A DNA stretch of 64,000 bases from Cristatella mucedo (Eukaryota; Bryozoa; Phylactolaemata; Cristatellidae): NCBI GenBank assembly GCA_009760855.2, contig WPIO01000290.1, positions 57,241-121,240 of the forward strand. Reading direction: 5' to 3'. The position numbers were made by a program, and so were the translations under genes. Positions within the stretch are counted from its first letter, which is position 1; each line of letters begins with the position of its first letter. The notes below the pieces were generated by a model that was not told the origin of the DNA, did not search any database, and saw only the letters and a program-made list of their open reading frames with translations. Of the stretch, positions 24,831-37,530 are shown piece after piece.

Positions 24831-27800
24831 CGCAGCAGATCGCAGAACATTTTCAGACTTCTAATTTGCTTGTCGTAGCGTGCAGAAGCTGGCAGCTGAG
24901 TGCTGCACCTGGTTTTAAGCCTTTCGCACTTGAATGACTCATTTTGCACAAGTTGGCAGCAGATCGCAGATTATCTAGACACTTTAAGTCATCTCGTCCC
25001 GGCGTACAGTAGCTGGGAGTAGAGTGATTCAATTTGTTTTATGCCATTCGCACTTGATTATTTCCTTTCGCAAGAGTTCGCAGCAGATCGCAGATTATCT
25101 ACACACTTTTAATCAGCTCGTCGCAGCTAGCAGTCTCTGGCAGACAGTGCTACACCTAGCATTAAGCCATTCTACCTTGAAAAACTCACTTCGCTCGAGT
25201 TTGCAGCAAATCGCAGAATATCTACACACTTCAAATCTGCTAGTCAGACCGTGCGGTAGCTGACGGCAGATTGCTGCACCTTGCTTGAGGCCATTCCCAC
25301 TCGAATAGATCATTTCGCACGAGTTCGCTGCAGATCGCAGAATATTTTCAGACTTCAAATTTGCTTGTCGTAGCGTGCAGAAGCTGGCAGCTGAGTGCTG
25401 CACTTGGTTTTAAGCCATTCGCACTTGAATGACTCATTTTGCACGAGTTTGCAGCAGATCGCGGAATACCTAGAAACTTCAAATCTGCTCGTCGCAGCAT
25501 GCAATAGCTGGCAGGAGAGTGTTGCACCTTGCTTAAAGCCATTCGCACTTGACTAACTCATTTCGTACGAGCTAGCAGCTGATTGCCGAATATCTAGAAA
25601 TATCAAATCTACTCGTCACAGCCTGCGGTAGCTGGCAGCAGAGTGTTTCACCTTTTTTTAAGCCAATCGAACTTGAATAACTCATTTCGCACGAGTTAGC
25701 TGCAGATCGCGGAATATGTTCACACTTCAAATTACCTAGTCGCAGTGCCCGGTCACTTGGTGCATAGTGCTGCACCTTGCTTTGAGCCACTTGCACTTCA
25801 GTTATTCATTTCGCACGAGTTCGCAGCAGATTGCGGAATATTTTCTTACTTTTAATCTGCTCGTCAGAGCCTGCTGAAGCTGGCAGCAGAGTGCTGCACC
25901 TAGCTTAAGGCCATTCGCTCATGAATAGATCATGTCAATCGAGTTCGCAGCAGATCGCGGAATATCTACACGATTCAAACCTGCTCGTGGCAGCATGCGG
26001 TAGCTTGAAGCAGAGTGCTGCACCTTGTTTAAGGCCATTTGCACTTGAAAAAATCATTTCGCTTGTGTTGGCAGCAGTTCGCGGAATATGTAGACACTTC
26101 AAATCTGCTCGTCGGAGCGTGCTGTAGCTGGCAGCAGATTGCTGCACCTTTCTTGAGGCTATTGGCACTTCAATAATTCATTTCCCATGAGTTCGAGGGA
26201 GATAGAAGAGTATCTACACGCTTTTAATCTGCTCGTCGCAGCGAGCAGTCTCTGGCAGCACAGTGCTGCACCTAGCCTTAAGCCATTCACCCTTGAATAA
26301 CTCATTTCGCTCGAGTTCGCAGCAGATCGCAGAATATCTACACACTTCAAATCTGCTCGTCAGAGCGTGCGGTAGCTGACGGCAGATTGCTGCACCTTGC
26401 TTGAGGCCATTTCCACTCGATTAGATCATTTCGAACGAGTTCGCAGCAGATCGCAGAATATTATCAGACTTCAAATTTGCTTGTCGTAGCGTGCAGAAGC
26501 TGGCAGCTGAGTGCTGCACCTGGTTTTAAGCCATTCGCACTTGAATGACTCATTTTGCACGAGTTCGCAGCAAATCGCAGAATACCTAGAAACTTTAAAT
26601 CTGGTCGTAGCAGCGTGCAATAGCTGGCAGCAGAGAGATGCAATTTGGTTTAAGCATTTAGCACTTGAGTAACCCAAATCACACGAGTTCGCAGCAGATG
26701 GCGGAATATCTACAGACTTTAAATTTGCTTTTCGAAGCGTGCGGCAGCTGGCAGCTGAGTGCTGAGCCTTGTTTTAGGCCATTCACCCTCAATAACTCAT
26801 TTCGCAAGAATTCGCAGTGGATTGCTGAATATCTACACGTTCCTAACTTGCTCGTGGCAGCATGCGGTAGCTTGCAGCAGAGTGCTGCACCTTGTTTTAA
26901 GCCGTTCGCACTTAAAAAACTCATTTCGTTCGAGTTCGCAGCAGATTGTGGAATATCTACACACTTTAAATCTGCTTGTCGGAGCGTGCGGTAGCAGGCA
27001 GCTGAGTGCCGCACCTTGTTTTAAGCCATTTGCACTTGAATACCTCATTTCCCTTGTGTTGGCAGCAGTTCGCAGAATATGTAGACACTTCAAATCTGCT
27101 CGTCGGTGCGTGTAAGAGCTGACAGATGGTTGAAGCAATTTGTTTAAAGCCATTAGCACTTGAATGACTCTTTTCGCACGACTTCGCAACAGATCGTGAA
27201 ATATCTGCAGACTTTCAATCTGCTTGTCGGAGCGTACAGAATCTGGCAGCTGAGTGCTGCACCTGGTTATAAGCCATTCGCACTTGAATGGCTCACTTTG
27301 CACGAGTTCGCAGAAGATAGCAGAATATCTAGACACTTTAAGTCATCTCGTCCCGGCGTGCAGTAGCTGGGAGCAGAGTGATTCAATTTGTCTTATGCCA
27401 TTCGGACTTGATTAACTCCTTTCGCACGAGTTCTCAGCAGATCGCAGATTATCTACACACTTTTAATCAGCTCGTCGGAGCAAGCAGTCTCTGGCAGCAC
27501 AGTGCTGCACCTAGCATTAAGCAATTCACCCTTGAATAACTCATTTCGCTCGAGTTCGCCGCAGTTTGCGGAATATGTACACACTTCAAATCTGCTCATC
27601 AGAGCGTGTGGTAGCTGACGGCAGATTGCTGCACCTTGCTTGAGGCCATTCCCACTTGAATAGACCATTTCGCACGAGTTCGCAGGAGATCGCAGAATGT
27701 TTTCAGACTTCAAATTTCCTTGTCGTAGCTTGCAGAAGCTGGCAGCTGAGTGCTGCACCTGGTTTTAAGCCATTCGCACTTGAATGACTCATTTTGCACG

Positions 27801-29570
27801 AGTTCGCAGCAGATCGCAGAATACCTAGAAACGTCAAATCTGCTCGTCGCATGGTGCAGTAGCTGGCAGCAGAGTGATGCAATTTGGTTTAGGCCATTCG
27901 CACTTGAATAAATTATTTCGCACGAGTTAGCAGCAGATCGCAGATTCTCTACACACTTTAAATCGTCTCGTTGGAGCGTGCTGCAGCTGGAAGGGGAGTG
28001 CTGCACTTTGTTTTAAGCTATTCGAACTTAATTAACTCATTTCGGACGAGTTTGAAGCAGATAGCTGAATATTTTCACACTTCAAGTCAGCTCGTCCCAG
28101 CTTGCTGTAGCTGGCAGCCGAGTGCAGCACCTTGCTTTATGCCACTCACACTTCCACAATTCATTTCGCTCGAGTTCGTTGCAGATCGCTGAATATCTAG
28201 ACACTTTAAGTCATCTCGTTCCAGCGTGCAGTAGCTAGGAGCAGAGTGATTAAGTTTGTTTTTCGCCATTCTCACTTAATTAACTCCTATCACACGAGTT
28301 CGCAGCAGATCGCAGATTATCTACAAACTTTTAATCAGCTCGTCGCAGCAAGCAGTCTCTGGCAGCACAGTGCTGCAACTAGCATTAAGCAATTCAACAT
28401 TGAATAACTCATTTCGTACGAGTTCGCAGCAGTTTGCGGTATATGTAGACACTTTTAATCTGCTCGTCGGAGCATGCGGTACCTAGCAGCAGAGTGATGC
28501 ATTTTGTTTTAAGCCATTCACACTTGAATACGTCATTTCACACGAGTTCGCAGCAGATGGCGGAATATCTACAGACTTTAAATCTGCTTTTCGAAGCGTG
28601 TGGTAGCTGGCAGCTGAGTGCTGCACCTTGTTTTAGGCCATTTGCCCTAAAATAACTCATTTCGCACGAGTTGGCAGCAGATTGCGGAATTTTTACATAC
28701 TTTTAATCTGCTCGTCAGAGCCTGAGCTAGCTGGAGGCAGAGTGCTGCACCTTGCTTGAGGCCAATCGCACATGAACATATCATTTCAATCGAGCTCGCA
28801 GAAGATCGCGGAATATCTACACGAATCAAACCTGCTCATGGCAGCATGCGGTAGCTTGCAGCAGAGTGCTCCACCTTGTTTTAAGCCATTCGCACTTGAA
28901 AAACTCATTTCGCTCGAGTTGGCAGCAGTTCGCGGAATATGTAAACACTTCAAATCTGCTCGTCGGAGCCTGCAGTAGCTGGCAGCGGAGTGCTGCACCT
29001 TTCTTTAAGCTATTCGCACTTAAACAATTCATTTCGCACGAGTTCGCAGCAGATCACGGATTATCTACACACTTATAATTTGCTCGGGGGAGCATGGGGT
29101 AGCTTGCAGAAGAGTGATGCAATTCGCTTTAAGCCATTCGCATTTGAATAACTCATTTCGCACGAGTTCGCAGCAGATTGTGGAATATCTACAGACTTTA
29201 TAATGCTTTTCGAAGCGTAAGGTAGCTGGCAGCTGAGTGTTGCACCTTGTTTTAGGCCATCCGCCCTCAATAACTCATTTCACACGAGTTCGCAGTGGAT
29301 TGCAGAATATCTACACGTATCAAACCAGCTCGTGGCAGCATGCGGTAGCTTGCAGCAGAGTGCTGCACTTTGTTTTAAGCAATTCGCACTCGAAAAACTC
29401 ATTTCGCTCGAGTTGGCAGCAGTTCGCGGAATATGTAAACACTTCAAATCTGCTCGTCGGAGCCTGCAGTAGCTGGCAGCTGAGTGCTGCGCCTTGTTTT
29501 AGGCCATTCGCCCTCAATAACTCATTTCGCAAGAGTTCGCAGCGGATTGCTGAATATCTACACACTTCAA
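24831..29570 (+). repeat. Satellite mosaic; relatives at 60-61.7 kb and 19-20 kb
   Basis: About 38 monomers without a clear local HOR. Positions 24840-26440 match about 60120-61725 at a spacing drifting from 35279 to 35286 bp; the rare TAGTCAGACC variant at 25241 and 60524 is a marker. Positions 27710-28720 match HOR D copy 3 (19098-20110) at 8611-8612 bp, including the chimeric monomer described there. The GTTCGAGGGAGATA variant near 26193 recurs near 31390, 32999, 36597 and 53411. No gene, mobile element or non-satellite sequence is visible. Confidence 0.8.
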
Positions 29571-31600
29571 ATCTGCTCGTCAGAGCTTGCGGTAGCTGAC
29601 GGCAGATTGCTTCACCTTTGCTTGTGACCATTCCCACTCGAATAGATCATTTCGCACGAGTTCGCAGCAGATCGCAGAATATTTTCAGACTTCAAATTTG
29701 CTTGTCGTAGCGTGCAGAAGCTGGCAGCTGAGTGCTGCACCTGGTTTTAAGCCATTCGCACTTGAATGACTAATTTGGCACGAGTTCGCAGCAGATCGCA
29801 GAATACCTAGAAACTTCAAATCTGCTCGTCGCAGCGTGCAATAGCTGGCAGCAGAGTGATGCAATTCGGTTTAAGTCATTCGCACTTGAATAACTTATTT
29901 CGCACGAGTTAGCAGCTGACCGCAGATTCTCTACACACTTTAAATCGTCTCGTCGGTACGTGTGGCAGCTGGCAGCAGAGTGCAGCACCTTGTTTTAAGC
30001 CATTCGAACTTGAATAACTCATTTCGCACGAGTTCGCCGCAGATAGCGGAATATTTTCATACTTCAATTCAGATCGTCCCAGCTTGCTGTAGCTGGCAAC
30101 CGAGTGCAACACCTTGCTTTATGCCTCTCACACTTCAATAACTCATTTCGCTCGAGTTCGCAGCAGATAGCAGAATATCTAGACACTTTAGGTCATCTCG
30201 TCCCGGCGTGCAGTAGCTGGGAGAAGAGTGATTCAATTTGTTTTATGCCATTCGCACTTGATTAACTCCTTTTGCAAGAGTTCGCAGCTGATCGCAGATT
30301 ATCTACACACTTTTAATCAGCTCGTCGGAGGGAGCAGTCTCTGGCAGCACAGTGCTGCACCTAGCATTAAGCAATTCACCCTTGAATAACTCATTTCGCT
30401 CGAGTTCACAGCAGTTTGCGGAATATGTACACACTTCAAATCTGCTCATCAGAGCGTGTGGTAGCTGACGGCAGATTGCTGCACCTTGCTTGAGGCCATT
30501 CCCACTCGAATAGACCATTTCGCACGAGTTTGCAGCAGATCGCAGATTATCTACACACTTTAAATCGTCTCGTCAGAGTGTGCGGCATTTGGCAGCAGAG
30601 TGCAGCACCTTGTTTTAAGCCATTCCAACTTAAATAACTCATTTCGGACGAGTTTGATGCAGAGAGCGGAATATCTACACGATTTAAACCTGCTCGTGGC
30701 TGCATGCGGTAGCTTGCAGCAGAGTCCTGCACCTTGTTTTAAGCTATTTGCACTTAAATAAATCATGTCGGTCGTGTTGGCAGCAGTTGGCGGAATATGT
30801 AGACACTTCAAATCTGCACGTCGGAGCTTGTGGTAGCTGGGAGCAGATGGCTGCACCTTTCTTGAGGCTATTGGCACTTCAATAATTCATTTCGCACGAG
30901 TTCGCAGCAGATCACGGATTATCTACACACTTATAATTTGCTCGGCGGAGCATGGGGTAGCTTGCAGAAGAGTGATGCAATTCGCTTTAAGCCATTCGCA
31001 TTTGAATAACTCATTTCGCACGAGTTCGCAGCAGATTGTGGAATATCTACAGACTTTATAATGCATTTCGAAGAGTGAGGTAGCTGGCAGCTGAGTGTTG
31101 CACCTTGTTTTAGGCCATCCGCCCTCAATAACTCATTTCACACGAGTTCGCAGCAGATTGCAGAATATCTACACGATTCAAACCTGCTCGTGGCAGCATG
31201 CGGTAGCTTTCAGCATAGTGCTGCACCTTGTTTTAAGCCATTTGCACTTGAAAAAATCATTTCGCTTGTGTTGGCAGCAGTTCTCAGAATATGTGACACT
31301 TCAAATCTGCTCGTCGGAGCGTGCTGTAGCTGGCAACAGATTGCTGCACCTTTCTTTAGGCTATTGGCACTTCAATAATTCATTTCGCATGAGTTCGAGG
31401 GAGATAGCAGACTATCTACACGCTTTTAATCTGCTCGTCGCAGCGAGCAGTCTCTGGCAGCACAGTGCTGCACCTAGCGTTAAGCCATTCACCCTTGAAT
31501 AACTCATTTCGCTCGAATTCGCAGCAGATCGCAGAATATCTACACACTTCAAATCTGCTCGTCAGAGCGTGCTGTAGCTGACGGCAGATTGCTGCACCTT
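29571..31600 (+). repeat. Duplicate segment, first copy (spacing about 5202 bp)
   Basis: About 16 monomers that recur at 34770-36800. Paired positions are 29770 and 34972, 30303 and 35505, 30547 and 35749, each 5202 bp apart, and 31416 and 36619 (5203). That is 42 monomers less about 6 bp, so register is kept. The part from about 30870 also belongs to the 13-monomer tandem repeat, so two duplication events of different size overlap here. The copies part at about 31600, where ACTTGAATACCTC replaces ACTCGAATAGATC. Confidence 0.85.
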
Positions 31601-32477
31601 GCTTGAGGCCATTTCCACTTGAATACCTCATTTCGCAGGAGCTCGCAGCAGATCGCAGAATATTATCAGACTTTAAATTTGCTTGTCTTAGCGTGCAGAA
31701 GCTGGCAGCTGAGTGCTGCACCTGGTTTTAAGCCATTCGCACTTGAATGACTCATTTTGCACGAGTTCGCAGCAAATCGCAGAATACCTAGAAACTTCAA
31801 ATCTGCTAGTCGCAGCCTGCAATAGTTGGCAGCAGAGAGATGCAATTTGGTTTAAGCCATTAGCACTTGAGTAACCCAAATCACACGAGTTCGCAGCAGA
31901 TGGCGGAATATCTACAGACTTTAAATCTGCTTTTCGAAGCGTGCAGCAGCTGGCAGCTGAGTGCTGCGCCTTGTTTTAGGCCATTCGCCCTCAATAACTC
32001 ATTTCGCAAGAGTTCGCAGCGGATTGCTGAATATCTACATGTTCCTAACTTGCTCGTGGCAGGATGAGGTAGCTTGCAGCAGAGTGCTGCACCTTGTTTT
32101 AAGCCGTTCGCACTTAAAAAACTCATTTCGTTCGAGTTCGCAGCAGATTGTGGAATATCTACACACTTTAAATCTGCTTGTCGGAGCGTGCAGTAGCAGG
32201 CAGCTGAGTGCCGCTCCTTGTTTTAGGCCATTCGCCCTCAATAACTCATTTCGCACGAGTTCGCAGCGGATTGCGGAATATCTACACGTTTCAAACCTGC
32301 TCGTGGCAGCATGCGGTAGCTTGCAGCCGAGTGCTGCAGTTTGTTTTAAGCAATTCGCACTCGAAAAACTCATTTCGCTCGAGTTGGCAGCAGTTCGCGG
32401 AATATGTAAACACTTCAAATCTGCTCGTCGGAGCCTGCAGTAGCTGGCAGCAGAGTGCTGCACCTTTCTTTAAGCTA
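30870..32477 (+). repeat. 13-monomer HOR copy 1
   Basis: First copy of a tandem block of 13 monomers. Pairs at 30931 and 32538, 31095 and 32702, 31416 and 33024, 31867 and 33475 give spacings of 1607-1608 bp (13 x 124 = 1612, less small indels). The rare variants GCTCGGCGGAGC, TCCGCCCTCAATAAC and GTTCGAGGGAGATA keep their order. A one-base loss near 31295 (ATGTGACAC for ATGTAGACAC) accounts for the change from 1607 to 1608. Confidence 0.87.
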
Positions 32478-33820
32478 TTCGCACTTCAACAATTCATTTC
32501 GCACGAGTTCGCAGCAGATCACGGATTATCTACACACTTATAATTTGCTCGGCGGAGCATGGGGTAGCTTGCAGAAGATTGATGCAATTCGCTTTAAGCC
32601 ATTCGCATTTAAATAACTCATTTCGCACGAGTTCGCAGCAGATTGTGGAATATCTACAGACTTTATAATGCTTTTCGAAGCGTGAGGTAGCTGGCAGCTG
32701 AGTGTTGCACCTTGTTTTAGGCCATCCGCCCTCAATAACTCATTTCACACGAGTTCGCAGCAGATTGCAGAATATCTACACGATTCAAACCTGCTCGTGG
32801 CAGCATGCGGTAGCTTTCAGCATAGTGCTGCACCTTGTTTTAAGCCATTTGCACTTGAAAAAATCATTTCGCTTGTGTTGGCAGCAGTTCTCAGAATATG
32901 TAGACACTTCAAATCTGCTCGTCGGAGCGTGCTGTAGCTGGCAACAGATTGCTGCACCTTTCTTTAGGCTATTGGCACTTCAATAATTCATTTCGCATGA
33001 GTTCGAGGGAGATAGCAGACTATCTACACGCTTTTAATCTGCTCGTCGCAGCGAGCATTCTCTGGCAGCACAGTGCTGCACCTAGCGTTAAGCCATTCAC
33101 CCTTGAATAACTCATTTCGCTCGAATTCGCAGCAGATCGCAGAATATCTACACACTTCAAATCTGCTCGTCAGAGCGTGCGGTAGCTGACGGCAGATTGC
33201 TGCACCTTGCTTGAGGCCATTTCCACTTGAATACCTCATTTCGCAGGAGCTCGCAGCAGATCGCAGAATATTATCAGACTTTAAATTTGCTTGTCTTAGC
33301 GTGCAGAAGCTGGCAGCTGAGTGCTGCACCTGGTTTTAAGCCATTCGCACTTAAATGACTCATTTTGCACGAGTTCGCAGCAAATCGCAGAATACCTAGA
33401 AACTTTAAATCTGGTCGTCGCAACGTGCAAAAGCAGGCAGCAGAGAGATGCAATTTGGTTTAAGCCATTAGCACTTGAGTAACCCAAATCACACGAGTTC
33501 GCAGCAGATGGCGGAATATCTACAGACTTTAAATCTGCTTTTCGAAGCGTGCAGCAGCTGGCAGCTGAGTGCTGCGCCTTGTTTTAGGCCATTCGCCCTC
33601 AATAACTCATTTCGCAAGAGTTCGCAGCTGATTGCTGAATATCTACATGTTCCTAACTTGCTCGTGGCAGGATGAGGTAGCTTGCAGCAGAGTGCTGCAC
33701 CTTGTTTTAAGCCGTTCGCACTTAAAAAACTCATTTCGTTCGAGTTCGCAGCAGATTTTTGGAATATCTACACACTTTAAATCTGCTTGTCGGAGCGTGC
33801 TGTGGCAGGCAGCTGAGTGC
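32478..33820 (+). repeat. 13-monomer HOR copy 2, about 11 monomers
   Basis: Second copy of the 13-monomer block. It follows the first until about 33820, where the TTGTTTTAAGTC monomer replaces the CTCCTTGTTTTAGGCC monomer that leads the first copy round to the next unit. A run of five T near 33756 (AGATTTTTGG) differs from AGATTGTGG in copy 1. The last two monomers of the unit are absent. Confidence 0.85.
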
Positions 33821-34769
33821 CGCACCTTGTTTTAAGTCATTTGCACTTAAATACCTCATTTCGCACGACTTCGCATGGGATGGCGGATAATCTACACACT
33901 TTAAATCTCTGTGACACACCGTGCTGTAGCTCGCAGCAGAGTGCTGCACCTTCTTTTAGGCTATTCGCAATTGAATAACTCATTTAGTTCGAGTTCGCAG
34001 CAGTTCGGTGAATATGTAGACACTTTTAATCTGCTCGTCGGAGCATGCTGTACCTATCAGCAGAGTGATGCAATTTGTTTTAAGCCATTCGCACTTGAAT
34101 AACCCATTTCACACGAGTTGGCAGCAGATGGCAGAATATCTACAGACTTTAAATCTGCTTTTCGAAGCGTGCGGCAGCTGGCAGCTGAGTGCTGCACCTG
34201 GTTTTAAGCCATTCGCACTTGAATGACTCACTTTGCACGAGTTCGCAGCAGATAGCAGAATATCTAGACACTTTAAGTCATCTCGTCCCGGCGTGCAGTA
34301 GCTGGGAGCAGAGTGATTCAATTTGTCTTATGTCATTCGGACTTGATTAACTCCTTTCGCACGAGTTCCCAGCAGATCTCAGATTATCTACACGCTTTTA
34401 ATCAGCTCGTCGGAGCCAGCAGTCTCTGGCAGCACAGTGCTGCACCTAGCATTAAGCAATTCACCCTTGAATAACTCATTTCGCTCAAGTTCGCAGCAGT
34501 TTTCGGAATATGTAAACACTTCAAATCTGCTCGTCGGAGCCTGCAGTAGCTGGCAGCAGAGTGGTGCACCTTTCTTTAAGCAGTTGGCACTTCAATAATT
34601 CATTTCGCACGAGTTCGCAGTAGATCACGGATTATTTACACACGTTTAATTTGCTCGTCGGAGCATGGGGTAGCTTGCAGAAGAGTGATGATATTCGCTT
34701 TAAGCCATTCACCCTTGAATGACTCATTTCGCTCGAGTTCGCAGCAGATCGCAGAATATCTACACACTT
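33821..34769 (+). repeat. Satellite mosaic between 13-monomer HOR and second 5.2-kb duplicate
   Basis: About eight monomers. They resemble the later part of an HOR H unit: the CCGTGACACACCG-like monomer, then CACTTTGCACGAG and GGACTTGATTAAC monomers, then a GATGATATTCGC monomer near 34688, in the same order as at 39.98-40.80 kb but with monomers missing. This looks like an older relative of HOR H. No gene visible. Confidence 0.75.
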
Positions 34770-36800
34770 CAAATCTGCTCGTCAGAGCGTGCGGTAGCTG
34801 ACGGTAGATTGCTTCACCTTTGCTTGTGACCATTCCCACTCGAATAGATCATTTCGCACGAGTTCGCAGCAGATCGCAGAATATTTTCAGACTTCAAATT
34901 TGCTTGTCGTAGCGTGCAGAAGCTGGCAGCTGAGTGCTGCACCTGGTTTTAAGCCATTCGCACTTGAATGACTAATTTGGCACGAGTTCGCAGCAGATCG
35001 CAGAATACCTAGAAACTTCAAATCTGCTCGTCGCAGCGTGCAATAGCTGGCAGCAGAGTGATGCAATTTGGTTTAAGTCATTCGCACTTGAATAACTTAT
35101 TTCGCACGAGTTAGCAGCTGACCGCAGATTCTCTACACACTTTAAATCGTCTCGTCGGAGCGTGTGGCAGCTGGCAGCAGAGTGCAGCACCTTGTTTTAA
35201 GCCATTCGAACTTAAATAACTCATTTCGCACGAGTTCGCCGCAGATAGCGGAATATTTTCATACTTCAATTCAGATCGTCCCAGCTTGCTGTAGCTGGCA
35301 ACCGAGTGCAACACCTTGCTTTATGCCTCTCACACTTCAATAACTCATTTCGCTCGAGTTCGCAGCAGATAGCAGAATATCTAGACACTTTAGGTCATCT
35401 CGTCCCGGCGTGCAGTAGCTGGGAGAAGAGTGATTCAATTTGTTTAATGCCATTCGCACTTGATTAACTCCTTTTGCAAGAGTTCGCAGCAGATCGCAGA
35501 TTATCTACACACTTTTAATCAGCTCGTCGGTGCCAGCAGTCTCTGGCAGCACAGTCCTGCACCTAGCATTAAGCAATTCACCCTTGAATAACTCATTTCG
35601 CTCGAGTTCACAGCAGTTTGCGGAATATGTACACACTTCAAATCTGCTCATCAGAGCGTGTGGTAGCTGACGGCAGATTGCTGCACCTTGCTTGAGGCCA
35701 TTCCCACTCGAATAGACCATTTCGCACGAGTTTGCAGCAGATCGCAGATTATCTACACACTTTAAATCGTCTCGTCAGAGTGTGCGGCAGTTGGCAGCAG
35801 AGTGCAGCACCTTGTTTTAAGCCATTCCAACTTAAATAACTCATTTCGGACGAGTTTGAGGCAGAGAGAGGAATATCTACACGATTTAAACCTGCTCGTG
35901 GCTGCATGCGGTAGCTTGCAGCAGAGTCCTGCACCTTGTTTTAAGCTATTTGCACTTAAATAAATCATGTCGGTCGTGTTGGCAGCAGTTGGCAGAATAT
36001 GTAGACACTTCAAATCTCCTCGTCGGAGCTTGTGGTAGCTGGGCGCAGATGGCTGCACCTTTCTTGAGGCTATTGGCACTTCAATAATTCATTTCGCACG
36101 AGTTCGCAGCAGATCACGGATTATCTACACACTTATAATTTGCTCGGCGGAGCATGATGTAGCTTGCAGAAGAGCGATGCAATTCGCTTTAAGCCATTCG
36201 CATTTTAATAACTCATTTCGCACGAGTTCGCAGCAGATTGTGGAATATCTACAGACTTTATAATGCTATTCGAAGCGTGAGGTAGCTGGCAGCTGAGTGT
36301 TGCACCTTGTTTTAGGCCATCCGCCCTCAATTACTCATTTCACTCGAGTTCGCAGCAGATTGCAGAATATCTACACGATTCAAACCTACTCGTGGCAGCA
36401 TGCGGTAGCTTTCAGCATAGTGCTGCACCTTGTTTTAAGCCATTTGCACTTGAAAAAATCATTTCGCTTGTGTTGGCAGCAGTTCTCAGAATATGTAGAC
36501 ACTTCAAATCTGCTCGTCGGAGCGTGCTGTAGCTGGCAACAGATTGCTGCACCTTTCTTTAGGCTATTGGCACTTCAATAATTCATTTCGCATGAGTTCG
36601 AGGGAGATAGCAGACTATCTACACGCTTTTAATCTGCTCGTCGCAGCGAGCAGTCTCTGGCAGCACAGTGCTGCACCTAGCGTTAAGCCATTCACCTTTG
36701 AATAACTCATTTCGCTCGAGTTCGCAGCAGATCGCAGAATATCTACACAGTTCAAATCTGCTCGTCAGAGCTTGCGGCAGCTGAAGGCAGATTGCTGCAC
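34770..36800 (+). repeat. Duplicate segment, second copy (spacing about 5202 bp)
   Basis: Second copy of the 29571-31600 segment. Conceptual translations of 30547-30732 and 35749-35934 differ at one residue. The copy carries the TCCGCCCTCAAT and GTTCGAGGGAGATA monomers in the same order. It joins a D-like stretch after about 36950. Confidence 0.85.
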
Positions 36801-37530
36801 CTTGCTTGAGGCCATTCCCACTCGAATAGATCATTTCGCACGAGTTTGCAGGAGATCGCAGAATGTTTTCAGACTTCAAATTTCCTTGTCGTAGCGTGCA
36901 GAAGCTGGCAGCTGAGTGCTGCACCTGGTTTTAAGTTATTCTCACTTGAATGACTCATTTTGCACGAGTTTGCAGCAGATTGCAGTATACCTAGAAACTT
37001 CAAATTTGCACGTCGGAGCGTGCTGCAGCTGGAAGCAGAGTGCTGCACTTTGTTTTAAGCCATTCGAACTTAATTAACTCATTTCGGACGAGTTTGACGC
37101 AGATAGCTGAATATTTTCACACTTCAAGTCAGCTCGTCCCAGCTTGCTGTAGCTCGCAGCCGAGTGCTGCACCTTGCTTTATGCCACTCACACTTCCACA
37201 ATTCATTTCGCTCGAGTTCGTTGCAGATCGCGGAATATGTAGATACTTTAAGTCATCTCGTTCCAGCGTGCAGTAGCTAGGAGCAGAGTGATTAAATTTG
37301 TTTTTCGCCATTCTCACTTGATTAACTCCTATCGCACGAGTTCGCAGCAGATCGCAGATTATCTACACACTTTTAATCAGCTCGTCGCAGCGAGCAGTCT
37401 CTGGCAGCACAGTGCTGCACCTAGCATTAAGCCATTCACCCTTGAATAACTCATTTCGTACGAGTTGGCAGCAGTTTGCGGAATATGTAGACACTTTTAA
37501 TCTGCTCGTCGGAGCATGTAGTACCTAGAA
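36801..37530 (+). repeat. Short D-like mosaic before HOR H
   Basis: About six monomers. The CTTGCTTTATGCC, CTTCCACAATTC and TTTTTCGCCATTC units near 37170-37310 follow the same order as 21.1-21.3 kb and 28.1-28.3 kb, which places the stretch in the HOR D family. It ends at 37530, where the monomer order of HOR H begins. Confidence 0.78.
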
